Source: Crotalaria pallida
Taxonomy: Eukaryota > Streptophyta > Magnoliopsida > Fabales > Fabaceae
Direction of reading: 5' to 3'
Assembly: GCA_037953625.1 (NCBI GenBank)
Contig: CM075654.1
Location: forward strand, 25,847,501-25,911,500
DNA: 64,000 bases
Part shown: one piece after another, positions 9,993-19,849 of the stretch
How the letters are laid out: each line of letters starts with the position of its first letter
Numbering within the stretch: the stretch's first letter is position 1
The notes under the pieces: model-generated
What the model saw: the letters and a program-made list of their open reading frames with translations, nothing else
What the model was told of the DNA's origin: nothing
The model's database searches: none
Translations under genes and position numbers: made by a program

Positions 9993-11308
9993 TGATTTGG
10001 GTCTAATATATGATGCTTTTGGGCTTGATTTCACTTCCTTTTGCTATGATTTTGGCTTGTTTCTCTTGTAAATATAGGTTTTTTTGTTAAGTTTAGAATT
10101 TTTATTAGAAGTAGAGTCCTTTGAACGTTTTGATCGGTTTTGGGTATGTTTCAGGTACTTTTTGCACTTAATTGGAGAAAATAATATTGGAGCTGGAAAG
10201 ATCATAAGAATACCTTGAAAGTGACACAAGAATGGAGAGAAACTGAGTTGGAAAATGCATCACATACCCAGGCGCATGGATCGCGCGCCCAGGCGCGCAT
10301 GGATCGCGCGCCCAGGCACGCGTGCATCGCTAATCCCTGTTCATCAGATGGGGTGCGCCCAGGCGTGTGACCCCATACGCCCAGGCGCGCGTGGCTCGTG
10401 GAGGCCCAGTTGGGCTATTTTCAGAGTGTTTTCGAAGGATTCTATTAGGATTGAGTGTATTATTATTTATATTACGATTAGTGACTAGGTTAGCAGCTAC
10501 GGTAGAAGGGAGATTACACAGTTTGGAAGCAATTTAAAGGAGGAATCCAGTGAAGATTGAAGATTCAGATCAATTTTAGTGGTAATTTAGGAATGAATTC
10601 CATTACTTCAGTTTTGTTTCTTCCTTCTATGATGTGTAACTAAAACCCTTGTGTTAGGAACATGGTGGATTTGCATGGATAATTTGTTTTAATTTATAAA
10701 TTAGTGTTTTTCCAGTTTTAAATCATGTGTTTGATTGTGTTTTTAGTGTTATGCATGAACCTGATCAATTTGTGTTTTGGATCTCTAAATCTTAAATTGG
10801 AAAATTAGGATTTAGAATAGGCCTTGCAATCAAACAGTGTAATTATCCAACTTGTAGGAATACTTTTGGATTCATATGCAACTTTTCATAAATTCACTGC
10901 TCTAATTAGGTTATTCAATGGTTTAATTTCTTAAGGAATTAAGAGTTATCAAATTGGATAATAAACAGTAATTACATAAGAGGAATCTAGTAATTGCTAA
11001 TTTAGGAGTTTGTTCTTGATTTAAAGGAAAAACAATAATTCAGAATTAATTAATGATGCCTGCAATGAAACTAAGTTCCTAACCACTTTTCTTCCACTTC
11101 AACTTTATTATTTTACTTTTCAGTATTTTATTTTATTTTTTATTTTATTTCAAAATCTGATTTAAAAAGTAATTTTATTTAATAGATTGGACTTAGAACT
11201 ACTCTTAGGTGAAAGTAATTGAACAATTTGCAATCCTCGTGGGACGATAATTTCACTTTCATTTTATTACTATTGTACGATCTAGTATACTAGCTAGAGA
11301 GTCCAACA
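9993..11308 (+). repeat. 5' LTR of the Athila element
   Basis: This 1316 bp LTR begins TGATTTGGGTC and ends GTCCAACA. It pairs with 34106-35410, differing at dozens of bases plus indels, including one extra copy of a roughly 22 bp GC-rich unit near 10280-10310. A cluster of CGCCCAGGCG palindromes lies at 10265-10395. The small ORFs inside (10044-10488) are not genes. Confidence 0.95.
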
Positions 11309-11314
11309 AGTTTT

Positions 11315-11332
11315 TGGCGCCGTTGCCGGGGA
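11315..11332 (+). promoter_or_regulatory. primer-binding site of the Athila element
   Basis: The sequence is TGGCGCCGTTGCCGGGGA, six bases after the LTR end. It is the standard Athila-type tRNA primer site (Asp-type in the literature) and fixes the element as plus-strand. Confidence 0.9.
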
Positions 11333-11553
11333 TATAAATTCGTTTCAATTTATTTTCGGCACTTAGAAGTAGTTTTTAGTTTAATTTATTTTTTTTATTT
11401 GTTCTTTACTTTCTTAATAGGTATTTCGTAACCTTTTATGCATTTGCATTCTGCAGGTAATCGAGAAGCTTTGCGTTTGACCCTGACGTGGTGTTGAGTG
11501 CAAAAAGGAGGAAGAAGCAAGCATGGAAGGAAAGGAAAGAGCAAGAGAAGAAG

Positions 11554-11613
11554 ATGGCTGAAGATAATGGATCCAAAGCAACAACTCCGGTTAGGAAGAC
11601 CATGGCAGACTAC
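11554..11613 (+). pseudogene. Athila gag, N-terminal part before the copia insertion
   Basis: ATG at 11554 opens MAEDNGSKATTPVRKTMADY, preceded in the same frame by a basic stretch rich in K and R. The frame is broken at 11613 by the copia element. Because the 5 bp ACTAC duplication bridges both sides, reading resumes at 17467 with TTVDPDIC in the same frame. The true start could be further upstream. Confidence 0.75.
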
Positions 11614-13204
11614 TGAGGAAATCGCAATTGGTGGTTGGAGAGACTTAGGAACCCTAGGAATACACCTAGAAGGGGGGGTTGAATAGGTGTTGAAGCTACC
11701 TTGAAAGATTTTCTAACGAAACAAATCTAAACAATCAAAACAAATGATTTTTACAAATTCTACAGTACTTAATCGATTAAGCAAGTCGTGTACTCGAGTA
11801 GTACTCGATTAAGCTTGAACTTAATCGATTAAATATGACAGAAAACAGAAAAATCAATTTTCATTCGAATACGAAAATCAATCAATTCACATGCAAGATC
11901 AGAGATTCAGCGGAAATGATTAACACCTATATTCTTATTGATTAACCTAGTTATGAAAATGATTTTCCCTTTATCAATTTGAACAATTAAAGATTCAATT
12001 CAATCAATTATGAAAATCAATCTTTCTAGGTTTTCAATCAAGAACGCAATCAAATGACTTGAATATAAAGAGTAAGAGTTTAGAGATACGACACAGTGAT
12101 TTATCCTGGTTCACTTTCATCCACTTGAAAGCTACATCCAGTCCCCTCTTCAACCAAGAGAGATTCTTCACTATGAGGAATTAGAGTTCTCAAATTACAA
12201 GTGATTGCCTCACAAGACTCCCTTCTTGCTAGCCTACAAGAGATAACCGACACCCTTGCCTTGTAATCCTATTGATCTTCTCTCTAATCTAACCTCTACC
12301 CCTTGTTGATAATCGACACAACAAGTCTTCAATTGCTTGATGATAATCCACACACCAAGGCTTCACTTGCTTGATTCACAACCAAGACTTCTTCTTCTTC
12401 TTCAATAAGAATGCACTTGCTTGATGATAAAATCGACACACCAAGACTTCTTGTTTGTTGTAGTGGCTTGCCTTCTTGCAAAGATTACAACACAATAGAA
12501 AACACAAAATAATCCTATGAATCTCAATCAAGAGTTATGACAATTCACCATAAGAGATTCAAAGGTTCTTGATCAAAGAATATGAAAATATAAAAGCTTT
12601 GATCTTTGAAAATGAGAGAGAATAGAGTGGCTTGATTCTTTGTAAAACTTGTATGAAATGATTCTAACTGATCACAAATAATAGGAAAAGGTTTATATAG
12701 AATACCCAAAAGTTGTAGCACTTAAAAACTGATTTTGAGAAGTGAAAAACGTATTTAAAAATCAGTTCAGCAGTACTTAATCGATTAAGCAAGTCTTGTA
12801 CTCGAGTAGTACTCGATTAAGTTATCACTTAATCGATTAAGTTGGTACTGTACATGTTCAAAACTTGTTTTCTCAAAATCCAACCTTTCCTTTAAAACCT
12901 TTAAGCCACCTATTGATTCTAGGTTAAGTGAAAACTCAAATTATGATTTAATCATGACTTATGAATGAGATTCACTACCCTCTATAATAATCTACCCAAA
13001 TAAAAAACCTATGAAGCTTGAGAGGCAAAAGATAAAAGAAATACAAATACACTCAAACTTAGGTCTTCATGAGCTTGCTTTCTCTCTTCTTCATTTGATG
13101 TTTGTTGTTGCTTGTTGAGCTTGAAACTTGATCAACACTTGTAGCTTGTTCAAAAACACTTTGTCATTATCAAAACATTCATCATGTTCATCATGGAACT
13201 AACA
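11614..13204 (-). repeat. 3' LTR of the copia element (left on the plus strand)
   Basis: This 1591 bp LTR is nearly identical to 15872-17461. It contains two clusters of TAATCGATTA/ACTCGAGT palindromes (11765-11838 and 12774-12842). Confidence 0.95.
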
Positions 13205-13520
13205 ATCTCCCCCTTTTTGAAAATGACAATCCATGTTTTGAAATCATTTGAAGTTGTTGATGCTTGAAACATTTGATCACTTGAGAAGACTCTTTCTCCC
13301 TCTCAATCAATGCTATAACACTTGAATCCAATTGAGATAGAAGCTTGATTCTCCCCCTATCTTCAACAACTTAGCTCAACCTACATAAAAACAACAAAAC
13401 AACCTTTCTCCAAAAAATATAATATCATATTTCTCCCATTTGTTAAAAACATACCATTTCTCCCTCTTTGAGAAACATTTCATTCAATTCAAAACATAAT
13501 ATTTCTCCCCCTTTGGCATT
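13205..13520 (-). promoter_or_regulatory. cluster of polypurine tracts before the copia 3' LTR
   Basis: On the minus strand, AAAAAGGGGGAGAT directly abuts the LTR (13205-13218) and is the likely plus-strand primer. Further purine tracts of similar form lie around 13351-13362, 13438, 13460 and 13503-13515. Multiple polypurine tracts upstream of the 3' LTR are reported for Sireviruses. Confidence 0.7.
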
Positions 13521-13534
13521 ATCAAAAAGTAATA

Positions 13535-13964
13535 TATACCAATTGAAATATAACATCTAAGCCAAGGTAAGAAATCAATGATCATTTCTTCACAACATTG
13601 ATACCAATTGAACAAATACAATAGAGCTATACTTTGAAATGTGATATCAATTGGTAAGAGAATATAACAATGAAATATAATACCAATTGAGAACTAAAAA
13701 GATCATAATATCACTTAACAAAGAAGATATCAATTGTAAAGAAGAATCAATAATCACAAAAGCATGATAATCAACTAATAATCTCTCAATGATACAAATT
13801 GAATTAACTAAACATTTAGAAAAGTAATATCAATTGAGAAGATACCAATTGAGATAATATATCAATATCAAATATTACCACTTTGTAGGACATTCACTTA
13901 AGATGCAAGTGTGATACCAATTGAAGATGTGAATATAGACATTCATAGTTGAGACCAATTGAGA
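13535..13964 (-). repeat. about ten dispersed copies of a GATACCAATTGA motif
   Basis: Copies or near copies start at about 13535, 13600, 13642, 13679, 13726, 13791, 13826, 13841, 13913 and 13951, spaced irregularly in the A/T-rich region after gag. The same 13-mer GATACCAATTGAG spans the PBS/LTR junction of this element at 15863-15875. No coding potential is seen here. Confidence 0.75.
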
Positions 13965-14008
13965 ACATGTGTCATTCATTTGCATCTTCAATCAAACCTA
14001 CAAAACAA

Positions 14009-15799
14009 TCATGCTTTGCTTTTTGGTATCCAAATGGTTTTGGATCCATTTTTGTTAGTGTAGGGACTTTCACCCTTTTTCATCCAAACAAAATTTCCTT
14101 TAGGTATACCATGCACTTTAACATAACACACATTTGAAGTATGTCCATGAGTACCACAATAGAAACATGTTGGAGGATTTGAAAAATCAACTTTAGAAAA
14201 ATCAACAACATTTCTATGAGATTTACTCTTAGCATTAGTATAACCCAAACCAAACTTGTTTGAATTTTCTCTTTGAAAATTTAACAATGTGCGCAATCTA
14301 ATATCACAAATGGTGAAACTTGCAAGCTTATTTTTCAAAATAGCATTTTCATCCTTGAGCAACTTGCAATTCTCACAATCAACCACAATATTCAATCTAC
14401 TAGCACAATCACAAGAAGAACTAGCATATATAAGATCAAGAGTTTCATTTTCAAGATTAAGCTCATCAACTTGTTTTTGAAGTTCTAAAATCTCTTTTTG
14501 ATGTTTCAAAATGAGCTTCTTTCTTTCAATGTTTTTCAAAGCTAGTTTTTCAAGTTGTTCATACATTTCTTCATAAGCATTATGTAACAATTCATATTTA
14601 GAAGAAATTTCGGATTTAGATTCACTTACATTGCTATCCTCGCTTTGATAACTTGATTCATCATTTGAACTTTGTTCTTCATCATCTACTAGAGTTATCA
14701 AGTTGAGACAAGCGGCTTCTTCATCATCCGATGAACTACTCGATGTGCTTTTCTTGTTATCTTCATCACTATCCCAAACTATGTATGCTCTTTTAGATTT
14801 AGAATTTTTCTTGTCTTTCTCCTTCTTCTTGAGATACCTAGAGCATGAGTACTTGAGATGACCGGGTTTTCCACATTCATGGCAAACTACACCTTCTTTT
14901 GATGTCTTGGTCTTGTAGTGTGGGGAATCCTTCTCTTTACTTTTGTCCTTGTTCAACCTTCCTTTTCTCCTTAGAAACTTGTCAAACTCTTTTAACAAAA
15001 GTTTCATGTCTTTTTCATCAACATCGGAATCGGAATCTTCACTATCATCATCATCGGAACTATCTTTCTTTTTATATGCACTTTTGACTCTAAGAGCAAG
15101 TCCTTTCCTTGATTTGTTCTTATCCGACTCTTCATTGATACTTAATCGTCCAAGCTCCATTTCATGTTCTTGAAGCTTTCCGAAAAGTGTTGCTAGATCC
15201 ATAGCATCCAAATTTTTAGATTCAACAATAGCCGTTACTTTTGGTTGCCAATTCCTGTCTAAACATCTCAACACTTTGTTAGAAAGTTCACCTTGTAGAA
15301 AAGTTTTACCAAGAGCAAGTAAATGATTTATAATATGAGTAAAACGCTTTTGCATATCATTTATAGATTCATTTGGAAGCATATGAAACAATTCATAATC
15401 ACGCATTAAAGCATTCAATCTAGCTCTCCTAACCTCACTAGTTCCTTCATGAGTCACTTGTAAAGTGTCCCACATTTCCTTAGCACTAGAACATTGAGAA
15501 ACTCTAAAGAACTCGTCATAGGATAAAGCGGATGTAATGATATTCTTTGCTTTATAAACATATTGTACTTTCTTTCTATCATCATCCTTCCACTTATCCT
15601 CGGGGATCAATTGTTCTACACCTTCAACTAAACTAGAGGGGATATGAGGACCTTTTTCAACTACTTTCCAAATTTCACTATCTATGGCTTGGATAAAGAT
15701 TTTCATTCTAACTTTCCAATATGCATAGCCTTCTCCGGCAAACAATGGAGGACGACTTATTGAAGCACCTTCACCACCAAAGGGATTCGTAGAACCCAT
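14009..15799 (-). CDS. copia gag polyprotein (capsid-nucleocapsid)
   Basis: The protein is 596 aa, complete and uninterrupted, with start MGSTNPFGGEG about 70 bp after the PBS. Residues roughly 15-220 form the UBN2/retrotransposon gag region, with the typical RPPLFAGEGYAYWKVRM entry. The middle is rich in charged D/E/K/S stretches. A first CCHC knuckle (CHECGKPGHLKYSC) is near residue 306 and a second (CFYCGTHGHTSNVC) near 545, with a predicted coiled coil between them (about 400-470). Gag packages the element RNA into virus-like particles in the cytoplasm. There is no protease after it, so the frame ends in gag. An intact ORF with no stops agrees with the recent age shown by the LTRs. Confidence 0.92.
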   Translation of the reverse strand: MGSTNPFGGEGASISRPPLFAGEGYAYWKVRMKIFIQAIDSEIWKVVEKGPHIPSSLVEGVEQLIPEDKWKDDDRKKVQYVYKAKNIITSALSYDEFFRVSQCSSAKEMWDTLQVTHEGTSEVRRARLNALMRDYELFHMLPNESINDMQKRFTHIINHLLALGKTFLQGELSNKVLRCLDRNWQPKVTAIVESKNLDAMDLATLFGKLQEHEMELGRLSINEESDKNKSRKGLALRVKSAYKKKDSSDDDDSEDSDSDVDEKDMKLLLKEFDKFLRRKGRLNKDKSKEKDSPHYKTKTSKEGVVCHECGKPGHLKYSCSRYLKKKEKDKKNSKSKRAYIVWDSDEDNKKSTSSSSSDDEEAACLNLITLVDDEEQSSNDESSYQSEDSNVSESKSEISSKYELLHNAYEEMYEQLEKLALKNIERKKLILKHQKEILELQKQVDELNLENETLDLIYASSSCDCASRLNIVVDCENCKLLKDENAILKNKLASFTICDIRLRTLLNFQRENSNKFGLGYTNAKSKSHRNVVDFSKVDFSNPPTCFYCGTHGHTSNVCYVKVHGIPKGNFVWMKKGESPYTNKNGSKTIWIPKSKA

Positions 15800-15852
15800 T
15801 GCGATTTTCTTAAAGGATCTTTACGAAAAAGCTCTTATGCTCGTGTCTTTCG

Positions 15853-15870
15853 ACCGAGCTCTGATACCAA
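15853..15870 (-). promoter_or_regulatory. primer-binding site of the copia element
   Basis: On the minus strand TTGGTATCAGAGC follows the LTR end directly. It complements the 3' end of initiator methionine tRNA, the usual primer for plant Ty1/copia elements. Confidence 0.92.
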
Positions 15871-15871
15871 T

Positions 15872-17461
15872 TGAGGAAATCGCAATTGGTGGTTGGAGAG
15901 ACTTAGGAACCCTAGGAATACACCTAGAAGGGGGGTTGAATAGGTGTTGAAGCTACCTTGAAAGATTTTCTAACGAAACAAATCTAAACAATCAAAACAA
16001 ATGATTTTTACAAATTCTACAGTACTTAATCGATTAAGCAAGTCGTGTACTCGAGTAGTACTCGATTAAGCTTGAACTTAATCGATTAAATATGACAGAA
16101 AACAGAAAAATCAATTTTCATTCGAATACGAAAATCAATCAATTCACATGCAAGATCAGAGATTCAGCGGAAATGATTAACACCTATATTCTTATTGATT
16201 AACCTAGTTATGAAAATGATTTTCCCTTTATCAATTTGAACAATTAAAGATTCAATTCAATCAATTATGAAAATCAATCTTTCTAGGTTTTCAATCAAGA
16301 ACGCAATCAAATGACTTGAATATAAAGAGTAAGAGTTTAGAGATACGACACAGTGATTTATCCTGGTTCACTTTCATCCACTTGAAAGCTACATCCAGTC
16401 CCCTCTTCAACCAAGAGAGATTCTTCACTATGAGGAATTAGAGTTCTCAAATTACAAGTGATTGCCTCACAAGACTCCCTTCTTGCTAGCCTACAAGAGA
16501 TAACCGACACCCTTGCCTTGTAATCCTATTGATCTTCTCTCTAATCTAACCTCTACCCCTTGTTGATAATCGACACAACAAGTCTTCAATTGCTTGATGA
16601 TAATCCACACACCAAGGCTTCACTTGCTTGATTCACAACCAAGACTTCTTCTTCTTCTTCAATAAGAATGCACTTGCTTGATGATAAAATCGACACACCA
16701 AGACTTCTTGTTTGTTGTAGTGGCTTGCCTTCTTGCAAAGATTACAACACAATAGAAAACACAAAATAATCCTATGAATCTCAATCAAGAGTTATGACAA
16801 TTCACCATAAGAGATTCAAAGGTTCTTGATCAAAGAATATGAAAATATAAAAGCTTTGATCTTTGAAAATGAGAGAGAATAGAGTGGCTTGATTCTTTGT
16901 AAAACTTGTATGAAATGATTCTAACTGATCACAAATAATAGGAAAAGGTTTATATAGAATACCCAAAAGTTGTAGCACTTAAAAATTGATTTTGAGAAGT
17001 GAAAAACGTATTTAAAAATCAGTTCAGGAGTACTTAATCGATTAAGCAAGTCTTGTACTCGAGTAGTACTCGATTAAGTTATCACTTAATCGATTAAGTT
17101 GGTACTGTACATGTTCAAAACTTGTTTTCTCAAAATCCAACCTTTCCTTTAAAACCTTTAAGCCACCTATTGATTCTAGGTTAAGTGAAAACTCAAATTA
17201 TGATTTAATCATGACTTATGAATGAGATTCACTACCCTCTATAATAATCTACCCAAATAAAAAACCTATGAAGCTTGAGAGGCAAAAGATAAAAGAAATA
17301 CAAATACACTCAAACTTAGGTCTTCATGAGCTTGCTTTCTCTCTTCTTCATTTGATGTTTGTTGTTGCTTGTTGAGCTTGAAACTTGATCAACACTTGTA
17401 GCTTGTTCAAAAACACTTTGTCATTATCAAAACATTCATCATGTTCATCATGGAACTAACA
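15872..17461 (-). repeat. 5' LTR of the copia element (right on the plus strand)
   Basis: This 1590 bp LTR differs from the left LTR by eye only in G-run length near 15930 and single bases near 16986 and 17028. It carries the promoter for the minus-strand gag. Confidence 0.95.
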
Positions 17462-17466
17462 ACTAC

Positions 17467-18900
17467 ACCACCGTGGACCCGGATATATGCATCTCCAGCA
17501 TAGTCCGGCCAGCAATCACTGCAGCGTCGTTTGAGATTGATCCCCAGTACATCTATCTTATCAAGCAGGATCAATTCTCAAGCACCCCACACCAAGACCC
17601 CACGGAGCATGTGACCAATTTCCTGAACATGCTCTATTTCTTCAAGATCGAGGGTGCACCGGAGGAAGCGATTAGGATGAGGATGTTTCCTCTCTCTTTG
17701 AGGGAACATGCTTATACTTGGATGAAGAATCAGCCACCGGCAAGTCTTTCTAGCTGGGAAGTGCTTGTCAAGAAATTCATAGACAAGTTCCTTCCAGCAG
17801 GAAAGCAAGCAAGATTGCTCTAGAATGTCAACTCCTACATGCAAGAAGATGGAGAGCTTTTACATGAAGCCTGGGACAGATACAACCAGCTGCTCAAGAA
17901 ATGCCCAACTCATGCCATTCCGGACTGGATGCAAATCCGGCTATTCTACTTTGGGCTGAAGATGGTGAACAAGATTATGATAGATGCAGCATCTGGGGGT
18001 TCCTTTCTGAAGAAGACTGTTGAAGAGGCAAAGGAGATCATAGAAACAATGGCCTACAATAGCAGTCAGGCTATCACGGAGAAGACCATCCTGAGAAATT
18101 CAGACTTGAGCTTAACCCAAGTGCAGACCAATATTCAACAAAATAAGGAGATGTAGCAACAAATAGCTGCATTGGCCAACCAGATGGGTCAAGCTCAAAT
18201 TTCAGCTGTCAACACCCTGAAGTGCGACTTCTGTGGAGGAAATCATCGCAATGGTGATTGTGCAAAGGACATAGGAGGAGGACCTGTGACAATTGAGGAG
18301 CAGGCGAATTATGTGGGGGGTGGAGGACATAAAAACAATATGTACTCCAACTCCTACAATCCAGCATATCGCAACCATCCCAACTTCTCATAGCACAGCC
18401 CGGCTCTCAATCCACCACAACCACCTCGGCAGACATAAAAGCCAGCCTGGGAAGTAGCATTGGAGAAGCTAGCCGCCCACACTACAACATTCATGGACAA
18501 GACAAGGGCGCAATTCGCCAATCAAGGGGCTAGTATCCGCAACTTGGAGATGCAAGTGGGCCAAATTGCAAAACAACTCTCGGAGAGGCCACTAGGAACC
18601 TTTCGTAGTGACACAATTACCAATCCCAAGGAGCAGTGCATGGCGGTGACTCTTCGGAGTGGCAAGTCGTATGAGGAGCCTTATTCGAAGGGTGATGCAA
18701 CTGAAGCAGAAAAGAAGAAGGAAGAGCAACCTAGGACGGATGTAAAGAAGGATCAAGAGCAAGGGAAGCAAGGAGCATCGAAAGCGCAGGGTCCACCTGC
18801 GGATCTCAACCACAGCCCACCAAAGCCTGATCCGTTGCCTTTGAGGGTGCCTTATCCTCAGAGGCTAAAGAAGATAGAAGATAAGCGACACTTCTCCAAA
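17467..18900 (+). pseudogene. Athila gag, main part
   Basis: Reading continues from the N-terminal piece: TTVDPDICISSIVRPAI, then the retrotransposon gag core (WMKNQPPASLSSWEVLVKKF), a zinc knuckle CDFCGGNHRNGDC near 18224-18270, and a basic/acidic C-terminal region. In-frame stops at 17821 (TAG), 18154 (TAG), 18391 (TAG) and 18436 (TAA) inactivate it. The codon pattern between stops is still good, so the lesions are point mutations and not large deletions. The role in a live element is capsid and RNA packaging. Confidence 0.88.
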
Positions 18901-19220
18901 TTTTTGGAGATGATCCGGAAGATCCACATCAACATTCCAATTGTAGAAGCTCTTGAACAGATGCCTCTGTACGTGAAATTAATGAAGGATCTACTTACAA
19001 TGAAGAAGGGAATGCTCTCAAAAGAGACATTTCCGATCGCGGAGAAGTGTAGCAGCATTATCAAGAGCAACCTGCCACCGAAGCTGAAGGATCCGGGAAG
19101 TTTCAACCTCCCCATCAGTATTCGCAAGGAGTACTCAGGTAAGGCCCTCCGTGACCTTGAAGCTAGTGTGAATATAATGCCCTTATCTGTGTGCAATGCA
19201 TTAGAATTAGGAGACATTAA
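18900..19220 (+). pseudogene. Athila aspartic protease, N-terminal half
   Basis: The frame after gag includes ALRDLEASVNIMPLSV, the retropepsin active-site region of Athila elements, in which the usual DLGAS reads DLEAS, so a key glycine is lost. The frame is broken at 19220 by the Tat element. The second half resumes at 30201. In a live element it would cleave gag-pol. Confidence 0.8.
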
Positions 19221-19798
19221 TGTAGTGGACCTGTAGTAAACCGAGCGCTGCCCGACTTAATCTACCTTAGTCCGACCGCCAAGTCGCTGGGACAAGGCCT
19301 ACGGTCGGAATGAAACACCGAGCAAACTGGGTTCTTACAGAGGTGTAATACGCTTATGAGATTAACCCTGAACACAGGATTTTCATCCTTATCTCTATCA
19401 CTTACAGTCTCATCTAGCTTAACCACTTCTCCTAGATTCCCACGATACTTGGTTAGATATAACGGTAATGGATAAAGACTTATCGCATAAGGGATTTATG
19501 GATATGATCTTATCATGGCCTCAACGAATCCTACTCAAATTCTTCCTCTTTAGAAGCCTTATCAGAACGGCCCATGACACACAGGTAATCCCCTATAAGA
19601 ACCACCATGCTATAGGGGCTAAGGTACGTCTTCTCATCCCAAAGTTGACACTCGCACACACATTGTTGACTAGGGAGAACCTGTTTATCCCAACTGGATA
19701 CGCAGAAATCCTACAAGTCCTACATTAATCTCTTTATTGAGGTCATTCTTTGAGGCTTTTCCATAGCTTCAAGGCTGATCTTGATCAAGGACACGACA
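19221..19798 (+). repeat. 5' LTR of the Tat element
   Basis: It starts TGTAGTGGACC and ends GACACGACA, 578 bp. The 86-codon ORF inside it (19468-19728), repeated in the other LTR, is judged fortuitous. Confidence 0.95.
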
Positions 19799-19799
19799 T

Positions 19800-19817
19800 T
19801 GGCGCCGTCTGTGGGAA
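19800..19817 (+). promoter_or_regulatory. primer-binding site of the Tat element
   Basis: The sequence TGGCGCCGTCTGTGGGAA lies one base after the LTR. It is the conserved PBS of plant Tat-lineage elements. Confidence 0.9.
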
Positions 19818-19849
19818 TTGAGTAACATATCATTCCCACCACCACCATC

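Larger units (their letters stand above)
11614..17461 (-). mobile_element. Sirevirus-like Ty1/copia retrotransposon, gag-only, inserted in the Athila gag
   Basis: LTRs at 11614-13204 and 15872-17461 (1591 and 1590 bp) have ends that on the minus strand read TGTTAG...CTCA. Flanks are ACTAC at 11609-11613 and 17462-17466. The minus-strand PBS TTGGTATCAGAGC is typical of copia elements, and a polypurine tract abuts the left LTR. The 2.67 kb internal region encodes only gag (14009-15799); protease, integrase and RT are absent. By eye the LTRs differ at two bases and one G-run length, so insertion is very recent. It must be mobilised in trans by a full-length relative. Sirevirus affiliation is inferred from the large gag with two zinc knuckles and the cluster of polypurine tracts. 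Confidence 0.93.

Noticed and set aside
19468..19728. Identical 86-codon ORF in both Tat LTRs (also 29870-30130)
   Set aside because: Present twice only because LTRs are duplicated. It has no similarity to any known protein, and LTR ORFs of this size occur by chance.
11315..19817. Primer-binding sites considered as tRNA gene remnants
   Set aside because: Only the 3' 18 bases complementary to tRNA are present and they sit exactly after LTR ends; no cloverleaf can be formed from the surroundings.
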